Shown here in pieces: positions 22,638 through 28,530 of a stretch of DNA of 32,721 bases. The DNA comes from Planctomycetota bacterium. Its GTDB lineage: Bacteria; Planctomycetota; Planctomycetia; Pirellulales; Thermoguttaceae. The stretch spans positions 1-32,721 of the forward strand of contig JAJYGU010000128.1 in assembly GCA_021784975.1 (NCBI GenBank), written 5' to 3'. A program made the translations under genes and the position numbers. Position 1 is the first letter of the stretch. Each line of letters starts with the position of its first letter. The notes beneath the pieces were generated by a model. That model saw only the letters and a program-made list of their open reading frames with translations. It was not told the DNA's origin and searched no databases.

Positions 22638-24068
22638 ATGCCTAACCAATTCAATCGTCGTGGGTTTCTCCAAAGCACTGCTGCCACTGGCATCGGCTTC
22701 TGGGTGGCCGGTGGTGCGCTCGCCAAAGAAAGCAGGTCTCCCAATGGGCGGATCGCCATGGCCAGCATCGGCGTGAGCGGCAAAGGCGACAGCGATTCCA
22801 AGGATGCCGGCCGGGCGGGCGACATGGTCGCCATTTGCGACATCGATGAGCACCGTTTGAACAACGCCGGCAAACGGCGCTTCCCCAAGGCGAAGCGTTA
22901 CACCGATTTTCGCAAGATGTTGGACGAAATGGGCAAGAGCATCGATGCGGTGACCGTCAGCACGCCGGACCACTGCCACGCTCCGGCCGCCCTGATGGCC
23001 ATGCGGATGGGCAAGCACTGCTTCTGCCAGAAGCCGCTGACCCACACCATCTACGAGGCCCGCCTGATGGCCAAGGTCGCCCGCGAGAAGAAAGTCGCCA
23101 CCCAGATGGGCAACCAGGGAACCGCGTCCAGCGAGCTCCGCCGGGCCGCCGCGGTGATCAAGGCCGGGGCGCTGGGGACGGTGAAGGAAGTCCACGTGTG
23201 GACCAATCGGCCGATCTGGCCCCAGGGTGGAACGCGTCCCAAGTCGGCGGCCTGTCCGGCCTACGTCAAGTGGAACCTCTGGCTCGGCCCGGCCCCGGTG
23301 CGACCCTATGCCAACGGCTATCATCCGTTTCGTTGGCGGGGTTACTGGGATTTCGGCACCGGCGCCCTGGGCGACATGGCCTGCCATACCGTCAACATGC
23401 CCTACATGGCGCTCAACATGCGCGATCCCACCTCGATCCAGGCCGAGTCTTCCGGTCACGACGGGGACAGCTATCCCAAATGGTCGGTTATCACCTTCCA
23501 ATACCCGGCCTTGGGCAACCGGCCTGCACTGAAGTTCGTCTGGTACGACGGCGGCAAGATGCCCACCAACGACTGGATGGCCGGGATGCGGGAGGCCTAC
23601 AAAGTGCAGGTCGAGGCGGCCAAGAAGCATCACCACAGCTACTTGGAGAGTGGCTGCGTGGTGGTCGGCGACAAGGACATCCTTTATGCCCCCGGCGATT
23701 ACGCGGAGCGGGCGCAAAAGCTGGCCAGCAAGAAGCCGCTCCCCGAGGTGCCCTTCGTCAAATCCCCAGGTCACTTCGAGGAATGGGTCGAGGCCATCAA
23801 GGGCGGCAAGCCGGCCATGTCGAACTTCGCCGACTATGCCGGCGGCCTGACCGAAACCATCCTCCTGGGCAACCTGGCAGTTTGGGTGGCCGCCACCGGT
23901 CAGGGCGAGAAGATCGAGTGGGACGCCAAGAATCTCCGTTCCACCAACGTGGCCGGCCTGGAGACGATCATCAAGCCGTTGTACCGCCCCGGCTACACCC
24001 TCGACGAGTCTTCGGCCAAGGTCGCGGCACCGCTGATCCAGCGGCGCCGCCTCTTGCGGAGTCTGTGA
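22638..24068 (+). CDS. Tat-exported Gfo/Idh/MocA family oxidoreductase (second)
   Basis: This 476-residue oxidoreductase has a twin-arginine leader (NRRGFLQSTAATGIGFWVAGGALA). The nucleotide-binding end (AMASIGVSGKGDSDSKDAGRAGDMVAICDIDEHRL) is less canonical than in the first copy. The family EKP triad reads QKP (K132 in CFCQKPLTHTIYEARLMAKVARE). The C-terminal domain shows the planctomycete-type pattern VHVWTNRPIWPQGGTRP, WNLWLGPAPVRPYANGYHPFRWRGYWDFGTGALGDMACH and GHFEEWVEAIKGGKPAMSNFADYAGGLTE. AGGAG lies about 11 bases before the ATG. Substrate and electron acceptor are unknown; proteins of this type usually keep a tightly bound cofactor. It is not adjacent to the first oxidoreductase and belongs to a clearly different subgroup. 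Confidence 0.9.
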   Translation: MPNQFNRRGFLQSTAATGIGFWVAGGALAKESRSPNGRIAMASIGVSGKGDSDSKDAGRAGDMVAICDIDEHRLNNAGKRRFPKAKRYTDFRKMLDEMGKSIDAVTVSTPDHCHAPAALMAMRMGKHCFCQKPLTHTIYEARLMAKVAREKKVATQMGNQGTASSELRRAAAVIKAGALGTVKEVHVWTNRPIWPQGGTRPKSAACPAYVKWNLWLGPAPVRPYANGYHPFRWRGYWDFGTGALGDMACHTVNMPYMALNMRDPTSIQAESSGHDGDSYPKWSVITFQYPALGNRPALKFVWYDGGKMPTNDWMAGMREAYKVQVEAAKKHHHSYLESGCVVVGDKDILYAPGDYAERAQKLASKKPLPEVPFVKSPGHFEEWVEAIKGGKPAMSNFADYAGGLTETILLGNLAVWVAATGQGEKIEWDAKNLRSTNVAGLETIIKPLYRPGYTLDESSAKVAAPLIQRRRLLRSL

Positions 24069-24086
24069 AGCCACGGCGCCACGCTG

Positions 24087-24160
24087 GAGACGGTCCCGGT
24101 TTTCGCGGCCGGATATGTTTCCGTGAGTCGACCCCCTCGCCGCGAGAGAGGGACCGTCTC
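24087..24160. repeat. Interspersed inverted repeat, intergenic copy
   Basis: GAGACGGTCCC (24087-24097) and GGGACCGTCTC (24150-24160) are exact reverse complements, and pairing extends outward through CACGCTG/GGCGTG with one gap. The inner side of the left arm continues CGGTTTTCGCGGCCG, and the right arm is preceded by CGCCGCGAGAGA. Both arms match the arms of 29993-30072 (GGGGACTGTCCCGATTTTCG and CGCCGCGAAAATGGGACTGT), so the two are members of one family of about 75-80 bp. Confidence 0.75.
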
Positions 24161-24352
24161 GGCGTGCGCTGCCGTTGCGAGGGCGGCGGCAAATAGACCC
24201 GAACTCTAAGAGCTTAGAGCCAAGATCTCAGAATTTAGAGCTTGGCCCGCGCATTTTGCACTCCTGGCTGTGCCTTGGTCCCGACTTGCGGCGAATCCAC
24301 GGCGGGATTTTCTGTAACCGCACAGCCCCTCGCGGTGTATTTCTCACCGGTA

Positions 24353-24376
24353 GGAGTGTGTAGCCGCTGCGGCGAC
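24353..24376 (+). repeat. Short GTAGCCGC-type palindrome, intergenic copy
   Basis: The sequence GGAGTGTG, TAGCCGC, TGCGGC, GAC recurs at 32071-32100 at the end of the cupin gene with small insertions. The core AGCCGC/GCGGC(T) is a hairpin with almost no loop. Confidence 0.6.
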
Positions 24377-24424
24377 AATCGTCTGTCGCGCGGCTCCGAC
24401 GGCTCTCTCAGGGCGAGGTGGAAC

Positions 24425-25399
24425 ATGCGAATGTCAGCCGCCGCGGTGGTTGGCTTGCTCTTGTGCGCCGCCGGCGGGCTTCCGGCAGAGCCCTTCCATC
24501 CGCAGCGGGTTTCCGCCGAAGCCAAATGGCTGGTCCACGTAGATGCCGATGCCATGCGGGGATCGCTGGTGGTGGATGCCGGCTACCAGCGGTACAAGGA
24601 AAAGTGCAAGGCCATCAGCCGACAAATCGAAGAGCTTCGTACCGCCTGCCGGGTGTTCGACCCGACCAAGGATCTGAAGGCGGTCACCTTCTACGGCACG
24701 CGGTTCAATGCCGATGCCGGGGTGGCTATCGTACAGGCCACCTTTTCCGAGACCGTCTTGAAGACTCTGCACGAGGCGGTTCAGAGGCTGCCCGACTATA
24801 AGTCGAGCCGCCACCGACAGTACGAGTTGCATGCCTGGACCCACGCCAAGGGCACCAAGCACGAGCGGAACCTGATCGGCGTCTACGTGTCGCCCGACCT
24901 GATGCTCTTCGGCAGCTCGCCCGACGAGGTGGCGGCTGCCCTGGACGTGCTCGACGGCGTCAGGCCGTCCTTGGGCGTCTCCTCGCCGCTGGCAGCCGCT
25001 ACTCCGGTCGGCGCGCTGGTGGTGGTGCGGCTGGCGGCGCTTTCAGCCGTGAAACTGCCTATCCAGTCGCCGATCCTCAAGCGTATCGAGATGCTTGGGC
25101 TCACCTGCGGCGAGAGCCATCGGGAGGCGTACCTGACCGTCCATGCCGAAACCCAAGACGCCAAGGCCGCCGGGGAGGTCCAAGCGGCCATCGACAGCGC
25201 CCTTAATGCCGCCCTGCTGGCGACCGAGGATTACGAACTTTCCGAACTGATCAACGCCGTGCAGGTGAGCCGCCGCGGCAAGGCGGTCACCGTGGATGTC
25301 CGCGGTCCCGCCCAGTTGGGCTGGTTCTTCCTTGAAAAGATCGCGGCTAAGGTGGTCCAAGCCCGCAAGGCCCGCCACGAGGCAGGGAAGCGGAAGTAG
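24425..25399 (+). CDS. Secreted protein of unknown function
   Basis: This is a 324-residue protein with a signal peptide (MRMSAAAVVGLLLCAAGGLPAEP); I do not recognise the family. The mature part has regular strand/helix patterns: KWLVHVDADAMRGSLVVDAGYQRYKEKCKAISRQIEELRTACRVFDPTKDLKAVTFYGTRF, then VYVSPDLMLFGSSPDEVAAALDVLDGV, and a second similar half (VVVRLAALSAVKLPIQSPILKRIEMLGLTCGESHREAYLTVHAETQDAKAAGEVQAAIDSAL). It ends in a basic helix. The layout suggests two related alpha/beta halves, as in other planctomycete secreted proteins of unknown role. GAGGTG lies 6 bases before the ATG at 24425, which settles the start. It is convergent with the GH51 gene across an inverted repeat. Confidence 0.78.
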   Translation: MRMSAAAVVGLLLCAAGGLPAEPFHPQRVSAEAKWLVHVDADAMRGSLVVDAGYQRYKEKCKAISRQIEELRTACRVFDPTKDLKAVTFYGTRFNADAGVAIVQATFSETVLKTLHEAVQRLPDYKSSRHRQYELHAWTHAKGTKHERNLIGVYVSPDLMLFGSSPDEVAAALDVLDGVRPSLGVSSPLAAATPVGALVVVRLAALSAVKLPIQSPILKRIEMLGLTCGESHREAYLTVHAETQDAKAAGEVQAAIDSALNAALLATEDYELSELINAVQVSRRGKAVTVDVRGPAQLGWFFLEKIAAKVVQARKARHEAGKRK

Positions 25400-25438
25400 T
25401 TCGATTGAAAACGGATGCCGGGTGCCATAAGTTCGGGC

Positions 25439-25502
25439 GTATAGGGTGCGTCCGCGACGCACCCCTTCTCGCCGGTTGTGGTGCGTCGCGGGCGCGCCCT
25501 AC
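25439..25502. repeat. Interspersed inverted repeat ending in the GH51 stop codon
   Basis: The left arm starts GTATAGGGTGCGTC and the inverted right arm starts GTAGGGCGCGCCCGCG; both continue CGCGACGCACC. Within the left arm GGGTGCGTC-CGC-GACGCACCC (25444-25464) is itself a perfect 9-bp hairpin. The right end supplies CTA (25499-25501), which is the TAG stop of the minus-strand GH51 gene. The element fills the space between two convergent genes and may end transcription from both sides. Confidence 0.7.
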
Positions 25503-27397
25503 TTGTCGATCCGCACTTCGAGCACCGTAAGCGATAGAGGCGGAAAGACGTAGGCCAGCCGGTCGCGGCTGCCGGTCGCCTTGCTTGTCTCCACGCGGAT
25601 CCGTTGCGGCTCGCGCCAGGAGTTGGCGGCGTCGCGCTGGAGCGCCTTGCCGGTGTCGGCCAGCGTCCAGACGTGGACCTGGCGGCTCAAAGGGGCATAG
25701 GCGGCAAAATCGATCCTACGCCGCTGGCGTTCCAACGATGGATTGACGACGAACAACGCCACGCGGCCGCTGTCCTCCGAAAGCGTCGCGCTCACGTCCA
25801 GCGCCGAGTCGGCGGCAGCTTTGCCGTCGACGCGCAATTTCAGCGGATAGCGGCCGGCATGGGTGGCGTAGAGTTGCTGGGCGTAGTAGGTCGGCGTCTT
25901 GACGAGGCCGCAGTTGCTGGTCTGGACGATGCCCGAACAAAAGCTGTCGGCGAAATTGCTGCGGTTGGCAATTTGCACCAGGTCGCAATGGCGGTGCATG
26001 AGGTTCTGGTAGCGGCTGCACCACAAGGCATTGTCCAGCGTCCAGAGCATCGCCCGGCCCAACCCCCAGTCGCCCGCGGTGGTATTCCACTCGGTAATTC
26101 CCAGGCGAATGTCGCGCCCCGGGGCGTTCTCAGCGATCATCTTCGTCAGCCGGCCAATCTCGTCTTCCTTCCCCTTGAGGTCTTGGCACCCATAGTGGTG
26201 CGGGCAGACGTAATCGAGGTACCGACCGGCGTTCTTCAATAACCCCGGCGAAGGAAAGGCCCCCATCACCTTGATGCTCGGATCGACGGCCTTCATGGCC
26301 CTGCAGAACGCGGCCACGCCTTTCTGATAGCTTTCGTCGCCCAACTCGTTGCCGATTTGCCAGTATTTGACACGATAGGGCTCAGCGTGACCGTTGGCCG
26401 CGCGGAGCCGGCCCATCGGAGAGCTGCTGGGGCCGTTGACATATTCGACTTCCTCGGCCGCGTCTTTCGGCTGCTTGCCGCTAAAACGCACGCAGATCAA
26501 GGGTTCCGCCCCAACCCATTGGCAAAGCCGAAGGAACTCATCGAGGCCGGCGTTGCCCGGCTCTAGGCCGCCCCAGCAAGTGGTAAACGGCACCCGCCTG
26601 GCCGGATCGCCGATGGTGGCCTTCCACTCAAAGCCTTCGATGGTGCTTCCGCCGAAGCGGATGATGCCCGGCTTCAGGGCCTTCAGCGCCTCGGCCACGT
26701 CTCGCCGCCAGCCGAAGACGTTGTCCGTGGGCATGAGCGAAACCTGATCGATCCACACCGTGCCCGGGCCGACCAAGGAGATGGTCAGGGTGGCATGCGT
26801 GTCGCTTTCGGACGACGTCAAGACGGCCTCATAGCGCTGCCAATGCTCCGTCGGCTGGAATGTGGCCGTGGCATAGACCTTGCCGGTCCCCCAGAGCGCC
26901 ACGGTCACGGGATGCCGCGTTCCGCGGGCACGCAGGTACAGCGAGCAGCGCAGGGCCGCGCCGGCCTTCACGTATTTCTCGCTCTGAGAAATGCCCAGGG
27001 TGCAGGCACCGCCGGGCTTCTGCGAGATTCGCTGCGACACTTTGCCGTTGAACGGCTCAACCGGATCGAGGGCAAATTCACCCCGATGCACCGCCCCGTC
27101 GGGATACCACGGCCGTTCGAGGCGATCGGTTTGCGGGCGAAAAGTCACCTTGTAGGGCGGCACGCCTTCAAAACTGCCGTCAAATACCTCTTCGGCAAAG
27201 ATCGAGGGAGTCAGCCCGCACAAATACTCGATGAACTGACCGTTTTGATAGGGGCTAATGGTGCCGGAGCACACCCGCTGGCGGGTAATCTTCCACACGG
27301 GGACCGCGTGCTGCGAATCGCTGGCCCAAGCCGAGTAAGCAGCACTCAATACCACACAGGCCACGGCGAGATAGCGAAAAGGACGAGGCTGTGACAC
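25499..27397 (-). CDS. Secreted GH51-like alpha-L-arabinofuranosidase
   Basis: This 632-residue exported glycosidase probably releases arabinofuranose from plant or algal polysaccharides. The signal peptide is RYLAVACVVLSAAYSAWA. The first 200 residues form a beta-rich carbohydrate-binding-like part (NGQFIEYLCGLTPSIFAEEVFDGSFEGVP ... LYLRARGTRHPVTVALWG). The catalytic barrel follows with KPGIIRFGGSTIEGFEWKATIG. The acid/base is E351 in YWQIGNELGDES and the likely nucleophile is E436 in GITEWNTTAGDWG; the C-terminal beta-domain ends VLEVRIDK. The start is a GTG at 27397 with a strong AAGGAGGT about 10 bases upstream. That site lies inside the last codons of the sulfatase gene, and the stop-to-start gap is 2 bp, so translation is coupled. 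The 85-residue spacing between the glutamates is short for GH51, so another clan A family is possible. Confidence 0.8.
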   Translation of the reverse strand: MSQPRPFRYLAVACVVLSAAYSAWASDSQHAVPVWKITRQRVCSGTISPYQNGQFIEYLCGLTPSIFAEEVFDGSFEGVPPYKVTFRPQTDRLERPWYPDGAVHRGEFALDPVEPFNGKVSQRISQKPGGACTLGISQSEKYVKAGAALRCSLYLRARGTRHPVTVALWGTGKVYATATFQPTEHWQRYEAVLTSSESDTHATLTISLVGPGTVWIDQVSLMPTDNVFGWRRDVAEALKALKPGIIRFGGSTIEGFEWKATIGDPARRVPFTTCWGGLEPGNAGLDEFLRLCQWVGAEPLICVRFSGKQPKDAAEEVEYVNGPSSSPMGRLRAANGHAEPYRVKYWQIGNELGDESYQKGVAAFCRAMKAVDPSIKVMGAFPSPGLLKNAGRYLDYVCPHHYGCQDLKGKEDEIGRLTKMIAENAPGRDIRLGITEWNTTAGDWGLGRAMLWTLDNALWCSRYQNLMHRHCDLVQIANRSNFADSFCSGIVQTSNCGLVKTPTYYAQQLYATHAGRYPLKLRVDGKAAADSALDVSATLSEDSGRVALFVVNPSLERQRRRIDFAAYAPLSRQVHVWTLADTGKALQRDAANSWREPQRIRVETSKATGSRDRLAYVFPPLSLTVLEVRIDK

Positions 27398-27399
27398 GG

Positions 27400-28161
27400 T
27401 TATTGCGACCTCCTTTTTCTCGGCCGCAGCCCCGTGCGAAGCGGAAATTCCTTCGACTCGGTTCGGGCAGAGTTCAGGTATCGGGTGATTTTGGCCGCGA
27501 TGTCGGGGTGCTCGGCGGCCACGTCGTGGGCCTCGGCAATGTCGGTACGGAGGTCGTAGAGAGCGATGGGCGCGGTCGGATTCTCGCGGACGGCCTTCCA
27601 CGGCCCCATACGTGCCGCTTGGGCTGAAGCCGGCCGCTCGTGCAACTCCCAGGACAATGCGTGGGCCTGGTTGAGGTAGCCGAAGAAGCTGTCGAAGCCT
27701 TGGCGGGTGGGAACGCCGCTCGAGCCCGGCTCGCCGAGCCCCCACTTTCCGATCAGGCCAGTGACATAGCCGGCCCGATGCAACACTTCGGCGACGGTCA
27801 TGTCCTGCGGCTCGAGCGGCACGTCGGCGTTGCCGCGAATGCGGGCGTGGCCGGTGTGCAGCCCGGTCACCAGCGCGCAGCGCGACGGCGCACACACCGT
27901 GCTGCCGGCGTAGCATTCGGTACATAGCATCCCCTCGCTGGCCATGCGGTCGATGGCCGGTGTTCGGATCTGCTTCTGACCGTAGCAGCCCAGGTCGCCG
28001 TAGCCCAGGTCATCGGCCAGAATGAAGATGATGTTCGGCCGTTCCGCAGGCTCGGCCGCCCATAATGGCCCGATGCCCAGCCCCATTGTCACCGCGACAA
28101 CCGAGACAGCCAATAAGTCAGTCCGGAGTTTCTTGATAGCACGTTCCTCCCGCGGCTTCAA
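27400..28161 (-). CDS. Sulfatase with a large in-frame internal deletion
   Basis: This is a 253-residue member of the arylsulfatase family, in which about 450-500 residues is normal. The N-terminal part is intact: a signal-like segment (LLAVSVVAVTMGLGIGPLWA), metal site NIIFILADDLGYGDLGCYG, formylglycine signature CAPSR (C90), and GLIGKWGLGEPGSSGVPTRQGFDSFFGYLNQAHA. It then jumps directly to the C-terminal consensus (LSWELHERPASAQAARMGPWKAVRENPTAPIALYDLRTD). The missing stretch, roughly 200-250 residues near 27655, would hold the second metal-ligand Asp-Asn/His pair and the substrate lysine/histidine, so activity is unlikely. The frame is kept through the join and the last codons hold the Shine-Dalgarno of the GH51 gene, so its translation may now serve mainly coupling. 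The start is unclear: a TTG at 28161 is taken, with a TATAAC box just upstream on this strand. Confidence 0.8.
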   Translation of the reverse strand: MKPREERAIKKLRTDLLAVSVVAVTMGLGIGPLWAAEPAERPNIIFILADDLGYGDLGCYGQKQIRTPAIDRMASEGMLCTECYAGSTVCAPSRCALVTGLHTGHARIRGNADVPLEPQDMTVAEVLHRAGYVTGLIGKWGLGEPGSSGVPTRQGFDSFFGYLNQAHALSWELHERPASAQAARMGPWKAVRENPTAPIALYDLRTDIAEAHDVAAEHPDIAAKITRYLNSARTESKEFPLRTGLRPRKRRSQ

Positions 28162-28221
28162 GCGCAGTCATGTTATACCACCTGGCGTTCAGCCGCGAAA
28201 CAAGGGCGCGGTTGTTCATCC

Positions 28222-28263
28222 TGCACTTTGCACTTTGCACTTTGCACTTTGCATTTTGCATTG
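28222..28263. repeat. Heptamer array TGCACTT x4 plus two variants
   Basis: Four exact copies of TGCACTT are followed by TGCATTT and TGCATTG, head to tail with no spacers. The same 7-base period appears in shorter, less regular arrays at 18567-18602 and 32128-32162, each in a gap between genes. Confidence 0.85.
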
Positions 28264-28444
28264 TTCGTTTTCATCGCGAAAGCGCGAAAGGGCGAAACCG
28301 CGAAAAGAGCGGGGTCGAAAATTGCCCTCTGTGGCGTTCCGACGCCGGAAGAAGGGCCGTTGTTGCCCGCCGAAGGAACGCCGCCGAGGGCGTTCCCTCC
28401 GGAACATTGGCGCGGTAATATGGTTCGCGTCGTGGGAGGTAAGT

Positions 28445-28496
28445 GTACTCCTCACGCTCCGCGTGAGGAAAGCATCACGCGGCGCGTGACGAGTAC
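28445..28496. repeat. Branched palindrome (two hairpins inside an outer stem)
   Basis: The outer arms GTACTC (28445-28450) and GAGTAC (28491-28496) enclose CCTCACGC-TCC-GCGTGAGG (28450-28468) and TCACGC-GGC-GCGTGA (28475-28489). All four stems pair exactly, giving a cloverleaf-like three-way shape of 52 bp. It lies about 35 bp before the double-sulfatase start codon, inside the likely 5' leader. Confidence 0.75.
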
Positions 28497-28530
28497 AAAC
28501 GTATTGAATCGCCACAGGAGGTGTTCGCCG

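Larger units (their letters stand above)
24069..24424. other. Intergenic region, 356 bp, built largely of repeats
   Basis: In order it holds a long inverted repeat (24087-24160), a small dyad CTCTAAG-AG-CTTAGAG (24204-24219) flanked by CCAAG/CTTGG, and a short GTAGCCGC-type element (24353-24376). The ribosome-binding site GAGGTG of the next gene is at its right end. An in-frame upstream ATG at 24242 would extend the next gene through this region but would bury its signal peptide. Confidence 0.65.
28162..28530. other. Divergent intergenic region, 369 bp, repeats only
   Basis: Between the two sulfatase genes lie a heptamer array (28222-28263), a run of GCGAAA units (28273-28305), a hairpin GGAACGCC/GGCGTTCC with a 6-base loop (28375-28396), and a branched palindrome (28445-28496). 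No separate gene is seen. The right end carries ACAGGAGGTG, the ribosome-binding site of the double sulfatase. Confidence 0.7.

Noticed and set aside
24087-25502. Composite transposon around the unknown secreted protein
   Set aside because: The repeats at 24087 and 25439 belong to different families and there is no transposase or target-site duplication.
27398-27925. Longer N-terminus for the GH51 gene (open to 27925)
   Set aside because: The extension is an out-of-frame reading of the sulfatase gene, rich in Arg/Pro; the GTG at 27397 with AAGGAGGT and a signal peptide is far better.
28222-28263. CRISPR array
   Set aside because: Repeats are 7 bases long and contiguous with no spacers, and no cas gene is in the window.
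28228-28530. 100-residue extension of the double sulfatase upstream of 28531
   Set aside because: It is a translation of the heptamer array and hairpins with no signal peptide at its start; the strong ribosome-binding site and signal peptide are at 28531.
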